From assembly GCA_014607495.2 (NCBI GenBank), contig CP053153.1:9486001-9550000 (forward strand): DNA of 64,000 nucleotides, read 5' to 3'. A program made the position numbers and the translations under genes. Under the pieces are notes generated by a model. The model had not been told where the DNA came from. It saw only the letters and a list, made by a program, of their open reading frames with translations, and searched no databases. The stretch is from Carposina sasakii. Its lineage: Eukaryota; Arthropoda; Insecta; Lepidoptera; Carposinidae. Shown here in pieces: positions 1-13,149 of this stretch. Within the stretch, counting starts at the first letter, position 1. The number at the start of each line of letters is the position of its first letter.

Positions 1-24
1 AGCAGAATCAGGTGTAATTATTGT

Positions 25-95
25 AAAATTATTAAAAAATAAAATGGAAAAAATTCTTCACCCGAGTGGGAATCGAACCCACTTATTATTATTGT
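25..95 (-). mobile_element. tRNA-derived SINE, family 1, truncated
   Basis: AAATGGAAAAAATTCTTCAC then CCGAGTGGGAATCGAACCCA, the complement of the T-arm and tail of the SINE at 3928. The A box end is gone. Confidence 0.7.
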
Positions 96-3000
96 ATAAA
101 TCTCTCACAATAGTCAATTATTGAGTCACTAACTACAGATTTTACAGGGTGATTACAGATTTTATTGACATTACATGAACTCGAGGCCGGCCACGGCTCC
201 ATTTTTAAAAGCTTAGTTTAAAAGATAACACATCTAATTCTAGCGCAAAAAGGTAGCGCCATAGTAGTGAGAAAGCAGTCTTAGTTGATGACAGTGTGAA
301 GTAATTTAGAAGTAAATATTATTTAATGGTTATTAGAAACGATTACCTACTGTTTTATGGTCAGCGCGATTTAACATTATTGTCGATAGTACGTTTCTGA
401 CATAATACGAGTAATGAACATTTCTTATTATGCAAGTAGCATATTTTTATCTGGTATTAACAAAAACAATTACATATATGTACTTAGATCTATGTGTTTC
501 TTAAATGTCAATATAAAATTTCAAATATTTGCGAGTCTTTTTTAAGAAGCATAATCTATTTTAAGAAGTCTTAGTTGATTCTTCATAAAACGTAACAAAA
601 AATTAAATTTTCTCATAAAATGATCAAAATGAATCATCCAATTAAAAAACATTTTTCTGTAGGTAATATGGATTCTATTATAGCAGAAAATAACCATCAT
701 TCAATTAACTCAGGCTTAGTTGGATAAAAATGAAATGCATACAGCCCACGTCGTCTTGGCTGAGAATAGATTTCATATAAATTGTCTATTTTTAACTCAA
801 TAATATCCCTAGATGTCTGGTTATCAGACGTTGCGTGGGATGACCTAGTGAAAGGTGAGTCGATGACCTGCGTGGAACATAATCTATTTTAACTGCCTAA
901 GTTTCATGTGTCATAATTATGATCCAAAAGGTTTCTATTGTAAAGCAAAATACCGCTTTAAGCAGTGCTGGGCGACCTCTCGTTTTCGTGATGCATACAA
1001 TCAAATAGGTGAGACCTACTACAGATCTATTTGAGTCCTTTTTTCACCGTCAAAGAGGAATGAGCTAAAAATGAGTAAACGGAGCGGCCTCCGTTTGTAT
1101 TAAAGATGTTAGCTTTCCCAGCAAGCTTACTCTTGTTCGGGAGTTTGATTTCCACCGTCGAAAAGAAATGAGTGAAAATGGTTAATTTTTACTCTTTCTC
1201 ATTTTCACTCTACTTTTTGTTGGTAGAAAAAGATAATATATGCATATGTATACCTATATAACGAGGAGGTAAACGGAGTCATTGGGCATTTTTCCTCTAG
1301 ACGACACGAAAATGACACATCCATGACATTTCGTCATCTAGTGTGATCGCCGTGTCGTGGTCGTGTCTTCCAATGAAAAAACTAGCCAAACTATATTAAA
1401 AAATCCATGCATGGTCGTGTCGTGTCCCTGCACCGGTATAATGAATTTGGTGAGAGTGAGATGTCTCACTTTTAAACGTCACATCCACAGAGCTAAGTAA
1501 TAACTAGATAAGGCAAGTGTTTCTACTTGGTGTGTAAAAAGGGATTGCAAACCACTTCTATCAGCCCTAATTCCTTTAGTTCGGCTCGAGAACGAGTGTC
1601 TATTTTAATTCTTAAGTATAGTTTTTACTTGCAAAGTACATCCACTTAGTTTATCTAGTTATTATAGCTCCGTGAATTTGACGTTTAAAAGTGAGACATT
1701 TCACTCTCATCAAATTCATCATAGCGGTGCTGGTCGTGTCGTTGTGTAAAACCACCCAGTTATTATTAGGCTCGCTCCGCTCACTTTTGAAACCTACCTA
1801 AACATGCGTACTTTTACTACGTAACTATACATAGGTATAATTTATTGTAAAAATCTAATTGATTCCTCATCTAACGTAGGTATGTAAATTCTAAATGCCT
1901 CCAAAGTTTTATAGGTGTATAGAATTTTAAACCAAAATAATCTTATTCATTAGGCTATGTATAAATAGAACAGACTAAAGTTAATCCCGGGCTTAAGAGA
2001 ATAAATGCGAATAGCGTTATCAACGACTAGAGGCCTCAATTCTTAAAGACTCGTTATGTGCAACAAAGTTACATGTTTCACCAAAACGCTAAGATACTTC
2101 AAGTAATATACTCTTTCGCTACATAACTGCTATTAATGATATTGACTAATTCTGCAATATGTAATGGTTTTAATTTGTGTTTATTTATCTGACAAGTGTC
2201 ACATCTTTAAAAAAATTTACACTTACTTGAAAAACATATTTTTGTTCTGGCTGCATATTATTTTGTCCTAAATTCTTTGTCTTTTTGCTAAATTTTATGC
2301 TGTGATAGTTTCTTACTAATGTTGAAATAGGCCCCATTCCGTAACACAAAGCTCGGTTTCCTTTATTTGTAGACAAGTCCAATATTTTCTTCATCTGTCC
2401 GCATTATCCCTCTTTCTTTAATATTATACCAAATCACTGCTGTATCTGCAATGTAAGTACAAACAAATTGTGGATTAAATTAACTGCAATAATAATTGCA
2501 ATTAAGTAGGCCAAAATGTAGGTATAAAGTTTTAAAACATAATTTATCTAACTAAATACTATTTACGAATCATGAAAAAAAAATCCTGATTATTCTTTGC
2601 CCAATTCGATAAATACATAGCTAAGACAGATATTAGGAACAATTTTTCTAATGGTCTGATATTCTATCCGAAGTATAATGTTGATGCTGTCTCTATCTTG
2701 CTCAAGTTTTAAAGAAATCAAATTCATTCTTTGTCCTTTAGATAGAGTATTTCAGCGTAGAAAAAATTAAGTACATCATAATCAAGTACAAGCCTCTATC
2801 GAAACCAGTTTCGAAACCTCGGTTTCTAAGGCAACCGAAGAGTAATTATAAGTTGGTTTGTAAGCTTACCTTTTTCACTGTACTACATTTATAAATAAGT
2901 AATAAGATATCTGAATTTGCTAGTAAACTCTTAACGTTACCTTCTCAAGAGCACCTTATGTGGTCCAATAACCCTACTCACGTGGTCCCTTACACCTCGA

Positions 3001-3521
3001 GTCAGAGGGTAAATGTCGAGAACTAAGGTTTTGTACCTAATTATATTTTGCTGAGTACATAAAAGCGTATTATTTAATGAATTTCACGGAACTTTCAAAG
3101 TTAATTAGGGTTCATGTAAGATATGTTGTTCATAATAATTTTGTTCTTTATCTCTAGCTCTTCTTTACGAAAGTAGGTGCTTAAGTAGGTACCAATTTAG
3201 AACTTTGTTCCTTTCCTACAACGGCACTATACCTCCTATATTTTAAGTTTCCATTTCTACGTGCATTTATACAAATAAAAAAAAACAAAGTTCGAATCCT
3301 TAAAATAACATGTCATCAACATGAAGAAATGTATGTTGGAACTGCCTCGGCCCAACATAGTGGATTTGGAGACTTAGAGATGTTTGAACAAGAATTTCAT
3401 TCCATTATCAAAGTAAGCACATTGTTTTTTTTTATTTTCTGATAAACCATTGGAACCCCTATTAAACTGTACATTACTGCACAAATTTGGAACATACGAG
3501 TATCTCAACATTAATTCATAA
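96..3521. other. AT-rich stretch with one MITE, otherwise unassigned
   Basis: Apart from MITE family A (1441-1719) I see nothing I can name. 1290-1440 and 1725-1745 carry repeated CGTGTCGTG and CGACACGAAAATGACAC, possibly the arms of an older element around the MITE. Short open frames here look random. Confidence 0.5.
1441..1719. mobile_element. MITE family A, copy 1
   Basis: Inverted ends ATGAATTTGGTGAGAGTGAG and CACTCTCATCAAATTCAT extend inward over about 70 bp (ATGTCTCACTTTTAAACGTC against GACGTTTAAAAGTGAGACAT). About 279 bp, no coding sequence. Flanking TA on both sides suggests a Tc1/mariner-type insertion. It sits in a patch rich in CGTGTCGTGTC. Confidence 0.75.
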
Positions 3522-3622
3522 TTCTTTATTGTACACAGGAAAAAAACTCAAGATATTTGAAAAGATAATGTACAAAGGCGAGCTTATCTCTAACATAGAT
3601 TTCTTACAGCCAACCAATTGAA
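3522..3622 (-). repeat. LINE 3' end, same family
   Basis: TTCTTTATTGTACACAGG followed by GTACAAAGGCGAGCTTATCT, the complement of the 3' UTR at 13664. The hairpin (3586-3600) has one mismatch. Confidence 0.65.
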
Positions 3623-3927
3623 ATTAAGTGATTAGCAAAGAGGAAATCCCACGTGCACAAATAAATCATAAATATTTTTTTATTTCCATTTCTTTATTAA
3701 TAATTTTATAATATATAATATCTTGACTAAGATAAATTTATAAAAACACTTCTCCATTAATATAATCCGTTAGGATATGGTTGATCGTTTCATCTTTAAA
3801 AACATTGTGCTGAGGGATTCAGCTTTGTTTGCCGAGATTTGGCTAATGTATAGCTATCGGGATGAAAAATAACGTTGCCAATATGTAATTTAGAAAAGAG
3901 ATGGTAAAATTCGTCATCCGAGTAATT

Positions 3928-4042
3928 GACCCGGTGGCTCAGTGGTTAGAGTACTGACACGCGGAATGCAGAGGTCGTGGGTTCGATTCCCACCCGGGTG
4001 AGGAATTTTTTCCATTTCTTTATTAATAATTTTATAATATTT
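3928..4042 (+). mobile_element. tRNA-derived SINE, family 1
   Basis: tRNA-like head at 3930-4000: A box TGGCTCAGTGG, B box GGTTCGATTCC, and a perfect T stem GTGGG/CCCAC. The tail GAGGAATTTTTTCCATTTC runs to CTTTATTAATAATTTTATAA. Reversed pieces of the same SINE lie near 25-95 and at 31838-31882 (GGAAAAAATTCTTCACCCGA). No TSD was found. Confidence 0.75.
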
Positions 4043-4053
4043 TTTTAAACGAA

Positions 4054-5167
4054 AAACCGACTTCTTCCGCTATGAGCCAAAACTCGAGCTTACTAACGTA
4101 AAATTTTGCTAAAGGGCAAATATATATTCCGTTAAGCCGTGTACGAAGTTTAGAAGGCATAATATTGTCATATTTACTATATGCCAGCAAATGATTAAAT
4201 ATGCCACATGACAAAAGGGCACTGGGAGAAGTGACTAGGCTTCGAAACTTTACGTCTGACAATACCTATATATAAGCAATATATATAGGTAATTACACTC
4301 CTTTTTCCCGCCCTGTTCCCAATAATTTGAGGTCGGTGCAATATGTAGGTACTCTTCTTTCATTCATCCCTATCATCCGTCATCTAGTTATTCTCATGTC
4401 TACCTCTTCCTCTATAACCATCTTACTTCGGACACGGCTTAAAGTAACATATACCTAATTACACGACTTAACACAATTATCTTCATCTTCATAAGCCTAA
4501 TGCAGTCCACTACTGGACGTAGGCTTCCCCCTGCCATAGGGGGATTTTGTTACTAAAAAGTTCCACTATCTGTTCTTCGGCGGCTCCATCATCAGACCCT
4601 CGTTTCCTTTATATTATGTGTAGCTGACCAAAATTCTCTATAAAAATCTAAAAACGGACTACTCGTGCCTATTATATTTGAGGATAGATTCCTTAGAGAT
4701 TCCATCATCAGATGTTATCTATACTATATATATAATATTATAAAGCTGAAGAGTTTGTTTGTTTGTTTGTTTGAACGCGCTAATCTCAGGAACTACTGGT
4801 CTGATTTGAAAAATTCTTTCAGTGTTAGATAGCCCATTTACCAAGGAAGGCTACAGTCTATACAACAACCTGCCCGACTTCGCACGGGTACAACGCCCCC
4901 TCACGCGGACGAAGTCGTGGGCGGCTGCTAGTGTTTTATATGTAGGTGACCAAAACGCTCAGTAAAAATATAAAAACAGACTACATGTGCCTACAATATT
5001 TGAGGAATGAGGATCCTGATGTGGTGAATATGGGACCAATGAATGTGGAAGCATACCATGACCAACTATAAAAAAAATGAAATCGGTTCATAAATGACGG
5101 AGTTCTGAGGTAACACACATAAAAAAGCGTACAGACGAATTGATAATCTCTCTTTTTGAAGTCGGTT
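4054..5167 (-). mobile_element. 0.9-kb non-autonomous element with ACCGACTTC ends, copy 1
   Basis: Inverted-orientation relative of 36903-37812, with ends ACCGACTTC and GAAGTCGGT. It is 1114 bp long because a 214-bp Helitron (4718-4931) is nested in it; without it the length is 900 bp. It holds the same internal RTE-type tail (about 4497-4545). The superfamily is not recognised. Confidence 0.8.
4718..4931 (+). mobile_element. Short non-autonomous Helitron, with empty site known
   Basis: Starts TCTATACTATA, then AAAGCTGAAGAGTTTGTTTG, ends with a GC-rich hairpin region and GCTGCTAG. The flanks are GATGTTA and TGTTTTATATG. Copy 2 of the host repeat at 36903-37812 reads GATGTTATGTTTTATATG without it. 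So the insert lies exactly between A and T with no target duplication, the rule for Helitrons. Confidence 0.85.
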
Positions 5168-5698
5168 AAAAAACAACAATTTAATATAAGCAATTAAATA
5201 AATATATACAATATAACTAAATAAATACATATAGACATTTTATATATTTTATAAAATGGAACAAATGGTAAAATTACACGGCATCAATGAAGAGAGAGGT
5301 AGTGGCTTTTCAACTAGTTCTTGAAGGTGCTAGTAGATTGCGAGTCTCTTACCTGAGGGGTCTGTCTCTAGAGAGCAAGTATTCAAATCGCTCGCTAAGG
5401 TATTGTGGGGAATAATTTAAATTAATAATTTTAAAAAGAAGAGTGAGCGTGGGCATTGCGACGAAGACGGATTGGGAGCCATTTTAACTCTCATTTTAAT
5501 ATTATACAGCGTCTAATCCATTGGGGTGCAGGAGTTGTAAAATTTTAATGAGTTTTACTGGCAGATTAACACATATATATGCACACGGCTGTGCACAAAA
5601 AGTGGTAACTAGAACTACAATATCACGAAGGTGATCATACAGCAACCTTTAGCATAACGAGACAGATGTTAATAATTATCAGTGATAAATTTTATTTA

Positions 5699-5752
5699 TA
5701 TGTCGTAAGAGTGGAAAAAACCGTACGTTTCTTAGTCCACTCTTACGACATA
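5699..5752. repeat. 16-bp perfect inverted repeat
   Basis: TATGTCGTAAGAGTGG and CCACTCTTACGACATA with a 22-base loop. Likely the ends of a tiny foldback element; it adjoins MITE family C. Confidence 0.7.
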
Positions 5753-5775
5753 TACAGAAAGAGATGCAGCTGATA

Positions 5776-5850
5776 TACAGGGTGTGGATGACAGCCAGGC
5801 AAATACTGAAATGCTGAACAAGTACCATTGTGTTGAGTTATACGACAGTG
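5776..5850 (+). repeat. MITE family C fragment
   Basis: TACAGGGTGTGGATGACAGC, CAGGCAAATACTGAAATGCT and GAACAAGTACCATTGTGTTG. The complement of the same 75 bp is found at 33037-33110. Confidence 0.65.
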
Positions 5851-7429
5851 TTATTACTCGTAGGAAATGTATTTTTGATTTGATTTTATCAGTAATCTTT
5901 GCTCTCCGCGCCAATTGTATCGGGCGATCCTGTGACTAATTAAATGAGTTTATTTGTTATTGTGTGATACATTGCTTTTTTGGATCACTTGTGACTTTCC
6001 ATTAGGGTTGATCAGTTATTTGAACTTTTTTTTAAATTCATCTCTCAGTTAAAATTTTATTTTTAAGTCATTATCTAATTAAACGAACTAAACTTTTTTT
6101 AAATAAAAATATGAAAATATGACGGAAAATTTGGGAATTTTCCTGCGAAAATTTTCTGTGTTTTCCGCCTCAGAATCATGGTCTGAAGTCATGGTATCAA
6201 TATTTTCCTGGCTGTCACAAGCAGCCTGTATTCTAATGAAGTCCCGCATCAGCACGGGCAAGGCAGATTGCTAGCTACGCTATGCTACATAAACACAAAC
6301 GAAGATGTAATGGAATACAAAAATGTACCAAACACAAAAGTTTGCCGACTTATTTTTAGTTTCATTTTATTTGCATTCAGGTCGAGTTAAATCCTCAGGT
6401 AGCCATGCGAGCAAAGGCTTTATAGGCAACAGCTGGAAGGTGCAATTTCATAAATCCTTTAAAACGAAACTAACCTTAACTAGGTTATTGTAGTCAGCTT
6501 AGCTGAATATTTTCTTGAAACGGAATATCTCATGTTTTTGTGTAAAAAATAAAGGTATTTTACATTTTGGTGTTGCTCTTATTAGAAATAGGGGTGAACG
6601 AACGGGCGGCGGTACAATACAAAATAGTTATGTTGCTCTTCAGTAAGTATTAGATTAATTTGCATTTCTGCCAATTGGTCATTGGTGTCAAGAATAAAAT
6701 ATTCCATACTAACAACATTACATTATTTACCGACATAGAGGAATAGGTTATTGTTAAAAAAAGTAGTGTATTATTGCGATAGAAAAAAAAAGTTAAAATA
6801 AGCATTTACAGAGATGAGACTTGTTTATTTATTTCCGGTTAGAAGACCTTTAAAATCATTTTAGATAGTCTCAAACCCTAGTCAGTATACATACGTTATG
6901 TTTGACATCTTAATAAATATGAAAAGCAATACATATCTCAAATAGGTTATTGGTCATAAACAAACAGAGAAATGAAAATTGGAAGTAAACTGGTCTTTAC
7001 ATATTTTATGACACACCGACATAACTTTTTTACTATCGTGTATATTTGTTACGTGACGGTGACAAACGGCAAATATATTTTCCAGTATTTTGTTCAAGAT
7101 GTAAAAAGTTTATTCCTAGAATTTATTTTCTTCATGACGCGTCGCCCGAAATCGTAATATAATATGCTAGGTAGTATAGTATGATAGTAATATAGGTAGA
7201 ATTTAGGCAACATTATTCATACAGTGAGTTCTAATGTGATTTCTTCAATTTTCTTTATTAATCATTTTCTAATGTGATATCTTGACAACTAGAAAGGGAA
7301 GGGAAGAAAGAAACTACTACAAGGGTTCCCATAAACTCATATATCAAGATTGTTTCCATTATAGAAGCAAGACGCTGATATTAGCAGTAGGTAGAGCGAC
7401 ATCTCACTTCCACGATGGAAACAATCCTG

Positions 7430-7804
7430 CTTAAGTCTAAGGCCGCACTACGGCAAAACCGATGCGGTTTTTAACCGCCTGACTTTGTGACTAAAAGAAA
7501 CCAATGGAAGCGGCCGCCCTGACGCAACTGATTTTAAAACCGCGTTTTGTTACATGGGTAGCGGCTAAAAATCTCGCAAACGTTTGAGGTCTCTAGAACT
7601 TATATTCGCGGTTTTTAACCGGAGTTTGTGGTTACGCGGTTAACCGCTCGCGGGAAAATACCGCACTACGGCAAAACCAACTGACTTCTTTAGTATGGCT
7701 GAGCAAAACCATCAGTGCGGCCGCTTCCATTAGTTACCTACACTCACAAAATCAGGCGGTTAAAAACCGCGGCGATTTTGCCGTAGTACGGCCTTAGACT
7801 TAAG
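7430..7804. mobile_element. 375-bp foldback element
   Basis: Ends CTTAAGTCTAAGGCCG and CGGCCTTAGACTTAAG are inverted repeats (one mismatch follows), continuing through CACTACGGCAAAACCG and CGATTTTGCCGTAGTACG. It holds two inner inverted pieces with GCGGCCGC. GC-rich for this region, no coding sequence, no clear target duplication. Confidence 0.75.
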
Positions 7805-8474
7805 TGGACATAGTAATCCCTTTGAACGACAATCATTAGGTGGACAGGACAGTAACACCTCACATTTATATAAGCTGAAGAATTGTCAAACTCTGACCAT
7901 ACTATAAAGGATTATTAGCATGTGCAATGTCAACTCTATTGTAACTTTATCATGCCCTGACATGGTGCATTGTATCTATAAATACTATTTAAATATTTTC
8001 ACCAATTTCACATATAAAAATTCCTAACCTACTGTACTCACGATCTGCTTTCAATTTTGGTAAGCGAGTAACTTATAAGTTTCTTTAGTAAATGTACTCG
8101 TATTTCCAATAACTATACCAAAGTATTTCATAACTTTTTCGAACTTTTGCCTTTAACTTTATCTTAAACAATGTTCGCTTTCATAACAAGAAAGTTAGGT
8201 ACCAGTGGCATAGAAAGACCGTAATAAAATGGTAACTCATTCCGGTGAAGAATGACTAAAGTAAAACATTCTACTATGGAATGGCCTGCAACACATGTGA
8301 TGTTAAACTTAGTTTAACGTGCTCCGCCATAAAATAAACTACTTTTGACTTTTACAGTAATACATAAAGTGTGAAGTTCCGCGGTTTTTGAAATGGTAAA
8401 ATTGTACAGGAATTTTGGTGTGTTATTTTGTGAAATGTGAGCAATGAAAAAAACATATTCGTACGCCCTTTGCC

Positions 8475-8640
8475 ACATCATCACCTCAGCTTACTGCAGT
8501 CCACTGCAGGACGTAGGGCTCCCTTAGGGTACGCTACAAAGCTCGATCTCGCGTTTTCGCCATACAGTCACTACTAGCCGCCCTCCTCAGATCTTCAGGT
8601 CCATCTGGCCGGGGGGCGCCCAACGCTACGTTTGCCTGAG
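8475..8640 (-). mobile_element. RTE-type LINE 3' end
   Basis: ACATCATCACCTCAGCTTAC then TGCAGTCCACTGCAGGACGT and AGGGCTCCC. Complement of the tail type at 22985. Further right CGGGGGGCGCCCAACGCTAC is part of the same repeat group. Confidence 0.65.
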
Positions 8641-10616
8641 AGAACCCACTTACTCCACTATTCTTCGAGTTCTGGGTTAGGTTATGACTTAATTATTATG
8701 TCTTAGTCTTGTACGAATATGAAATTCTTAGTCGTGTCTAATCATTTTAATTTATTGTCAACTGTTATCCTCCATACTACGTTATCTTTTCTCTCTTAAA
8801 CTTTCATAATATTATCATATTTTCTCTATATTCTATCATTACAAACAAAATAGATACTAGTATTCCTGCTCAGAAAACGCAACACCAAAGTATTTTGTTA
8901 TTTGAACAAATCTCCACGTTCGCCTGCAACGAAATACCTTAACATTTTAAATTCACTGCAGTCCTTTTGGAAGAGGCAAATTGGATTTGGTTCACGTGAG
9001 AATTTCCGTAACTTTTTTGTGAAAGATAAGTAAAGATGAGCTTAAGGTAGCATGGTAGGACGTCGACTTCCATCTCATTAATTAGGTTTTCTCATTATCT
9101 GTATTTTTATCTGTTCAAAAATCAACTCCGAAGCGCAGAAAGTCCATTAGATAAAATTTACATGAGTCTATTTATTTCTGTATTTAAAATACATCAGGTG
9201 TGAGTTACTAACGACGCGACGTAAGTTATCGACGTTCTTTTTATTAGATACGTAAGCCAACAATACAGGTACCTACTTTTATAACCTTTGTCCCTTATTG
9301 GCAGTTTTGACACCTGTGATTTCTATTCAAATATTACGCAGAAACTTATTATATCCATTATTGGATAAAAATGTGAACATATAGTTAAATTACTTATATA
9401 GTAAACATTATTAACTAGGTGCTAACGTAAGTAGTTAGTAAGGAAGCAGACCCGAAAATACGCGCAGGTAATGAGCAATCTCAGATTAATCTGATGACGT
9501 ATTAAATCCAGTTCCAAATCCTAAATAATTAAGGTTTAATTTAAGCACACTGACGGCTGGTTAATTTATTTGTGAAGCACGTCTCCCTACAGCGGCAACC
9601 TTCGATTCTGGCTATGAGTTTGGCCACACTGTGTCAAAACTGTCAGAAAATTAAATACACTTGGGAAAGTGAAATTTTTGTATTAAAAATAAAGAGGAGA
9701 TACAATGATCAATATACGTAGCACTTCCACCACCTTTCGCTATCTAAGCGGCGAACTATCAGTGGCTCAATGATTTCGAAAATAATTTGTTGAATAATTG
9801 ACAATTTTAACTACATGGAAAGTGTAACAATTACCAAATCTCTTTTTGTTTTTTCATTAGGCTTTACAAAAATCTTGGAGATGTAAATTCTTATCAGGCT
9901 ATTAGGTCCATTACAATTCAATTTTTTTGCCTTATTCAATAAAAATCTGTGAGGACATACCCGTAAATCTATATTTTAGAATTATGTAATTATGTCCATA
10001 ATAATTTTTGGAATGTGGTTATCTTTTACTATTTTCTTTTTTAGTATTTCTCTTACCATGAAATGTCATCGATTTAACCAAGAAAATAAATTGTATAATG
10101 GTAGTTTCTGACATAGTCTGACATATTTTTGAACATAGTCACTAGAAATAATATTCGAGTAAAGGAAGGATCCTCATAATACACAGTGTGTCTCGACTCT
10201 CATTGGCTACCTGAAGGCAATTAACTAAGCCCCAGTCTAAACACGAACTGGCCCATTCAAATAAAACCTCTAGTATGTATATAGATAGGGTAAATTACGA
10301 GACAGGTCGTGAATTATTTCCTAATTCTTAATCTCTTAAAATGACTCTTGACAGAAAAATGTAAGTACTATCTGCCAAATTTAGTCAATGTTTAGCAGTG
10401 CTTAAGTTATATATAATAGAAAACCTAGATAAAAAGTAATTATTAGTTGACTAAAATAATATATTGATTATTATTAACATTGAGATATTGATAGATAAGT
10501 TCGCGATTAATCACTTATTAACACACCTACCCATTTTAAGGGAAATTGAAATAATTATGTCAAATAAAACTCGTAAAAAATATTCGGTTAGTTATAAAAA
10601 ATAATTGGCATATTCT

Positions 10617-10735
10617 TAGTATTCTTTATTGTACACATAAATTTTTATCATAGACAGTAAGTTGTAAAAGAAATAGTACAAAGGCGAGCTTATCTCTAAA
10701 AGAGATTTCTTCCAGCAAACCATTAAGTACAAAGA
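10617..10735 (-). repeat. LINE 3' end, same family
   Basis: ATTCTTTATTGTACACATAA, then GTACAAAGGCGAGCTTATCT and the hairpin ATCTCT AAA AGAGAT (10692-10706). Complement of the 13664 type. Confidence 0.7.
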
Positions 10736-10741
10736 AAATTT

Positions 10742-13149
10742 TATAATATATAAAAGGAATATCATATGTGCACACGTATTAAAATATAAATAAACTTAAC
10801 ACAAAATAAATATATTTACTAAATAATAACAATACTTAATTATCTACTTAGATACATACATAATAGAGACATACATATATATAATAAAATATATATCTAT
10901 AATACTACTACATACTAATTTATCTATATAATACATACAAACATTATATTGTGACCTATTCAAACTATATCAGATAATAACACTGTGTATTCGTTCCATT
11001 CCGCAGAAAACCATATTGATATTTTACATTAATAAATACGGTTCCTATTACAGAACAAATATTGTAACAAGGTGAATAGAAATAAAAGGATCAATACTGA
11101 ACGAGGAGCCTTTGCGTGCCGATATTAATATTTCAGGAATAAGGGTTTTGTAAACACTAAAAGATCAATAACGACCAGGGGTATGACCGATGTCACAATT
11201 ATAGTCCATAAAATCGATTTACATGTGTCGTTAGTGACATCGTTTACAAAAACTTTGTTAAGAATATGGCTAGTTCTAGTGAACTCCTATCCTACTCATA
11301 TTCATACTTCTCACTTATTTGATCCTTAATATCATTCTCACAAATTGGTATTATGACTGTTTGCAATTTATTTACTTATAATTACATGGACTGTAAAACG
11401 AAGGTACCGACAAGTTTAGGGGAAAAATAAAAGAAAAAGTAAACAAAACAAATAAACAGTGAAATAGTAGATAAACACAGTGATAAAAAATGATAAAAAT
11501 AATCGCAATATAATGCAAAGTACTACCTACTAACACAACTTAGACATAATAATAAATATAATGTTATTCGGTCATGGCGCACATACACAAGTGTGTGCAC
11601 AAATATAGGTGCCAGGTGCACTCTCATAGTCCGATAGGACGGATAGCCGATATACGACCGGTGCGAGATCAGGCGTAAAAGAAGGTTTTACTTACTATCC
11701 CAGGCACGGTATAATTTTACTACATTAAAAGCCGAACATGAAATAAAGTCAGTAGTAGAAGCCTGTGACTTTATTTTACGAAGGCAACCTAATAACAGTA
11801 TCAGGACAGGTAGGCTTAATGATACTAAGCCGACTTTATCACAGGAGAATATTCACAGCCAATTAAACAGTATAAGGAATTTATACCGATAGACATATTT
11901 ATTGTTAAGACACATATACAGTTTCAAATACCAAAGTTCAAAGAGACCTTTCTATCATCAACACCTAACCTACTGTCGGAGGTTCCATTTAGAGATACAC
12001 TCTGGTATCCTACTTTCTCTAGGAGAGGACACTTATAGTATACTTGGCCATACGGATAACTGTAAAGCAGTTTTGCCTGGAGCAAAGTAAGGAAATGGGG
12101 CGGTAGACGGAGCCTTACGCCATTTAAGTACAGCCAACGTCTTTTTCCTTTTTTAAAGAAACTGATTTCTAGGAGCAAGAAAATCTTGAAAGCACTGTAG
12201 AATTTGAAGTCAGTTATTTAATCTTCCTTTAAGCTTTTAAGCCATTACAGAATATAGAGTTATTTACCTAATCTTTCTTTAACTTCTAAACTTCTAAGCC
12301 ATTATTGTCTAAAATTCTCGCAATTCGGTGGTAAGTACCTCCTCCTTTTTGATACTTCATATTTAATTTTATATTTTTTAAATAAAAATCAAAATATTCC
12401 TTTGATTACACAACATTAAGTAACATACAATGGACAAATAAGTTGTATATGCTTTCAAGTCAAACGATTTTGATATATGTATAAGGCAATTTCTTAATAT
12501 AATTGGATTTGTATTTGTATCAAATTTTGTTGCTCTGTAAATAGAGATTTATTAAAATAAGAAGGTACATAACTAAAAATATTATACAATAATATGTAAA
12601 GTTACGACTATGCTATAATATAAAAATAAAATATAAGAATATCTTACCTGTAAATAGAGAAACGACATTTAAAGTATTTTAAATTAAAAAAAATCTTTTT
12701 TATAATACAATAAACAAACTAAAATATTTCAATATAAACAGTTTTGCCATAGCAACCAATGACAACTGTCAATGACAAATAGCTACATTACCAACCGTAG
12801 CCATCTATAATATTTACAAAGAACTATCATTACAACTGAGCCTACCGACGGCGACGAAAGTACCTAAGAAACAATACCCTGTTTCTTTACATATGTAAAA
12901 GTTATATAGATATAATGTACCTAGATTTAATGAAAATGTATAATAGCTAAACGAATTATGTCATTTACAGTTATGAAAATTACTTTCATGCAGCCGTACC
13001 TAATATAGTTTTAAATTGCACGACATTCAGTCGTCAGCTCCCACGATGTCTCCTTCCATGCGAAGTACAAATAACTACTAGGACTACTAGGCAAATACCC
13101 TACGTAGACGACACGAAGATAATTTGACCCCATATTGCTAACCTTTATT
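10742..13149. other. Unassigned AT-rich DNA
   Basis: Very AT-rich and full of TATA runs to 11000, repeat F at 11573-11712, then an approximate 50-bp duplication at about 12212-12305 (TTTAAGCCATTACAGAATAT and CTTCTAAGCCATTATTG). No gene seen. Confidence 0.5.
11573..11712 (+). repeat. Lepidopteran repeat F
   Basis: GGTGCACTCTCATAGTCCGA, TAGGACGGATAGCCGATATA, CGACCGGTGCGAGATCAGGC and CCCAGGCACGG. GC-rich island in AT-rich DNA; resembles a widespread lepidopteran repeat. No coding frame. Confidence 0.5.

Larger units (their letters stand above)
5853..10616. other. Mostly unassigned AT-rich DNA
   Basis: Contains the foldback element 7430-7804 and the RTE-type tail near 8475. 7230-7300 resembles the SINE tail near 3690 (TTTCTTTATTAATCATTTTC then ATATCTTGAC). 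The rest shows no gene, no clear repeat and no long open frame. Confidence 0.5.

Noticed and set aside
3930..4000. A functional tRNA gene
   Set aside because: A and B boxes and the T stem are good, but the anticodon arm is disrupted and the tail matches other copies of a SINE in the window.
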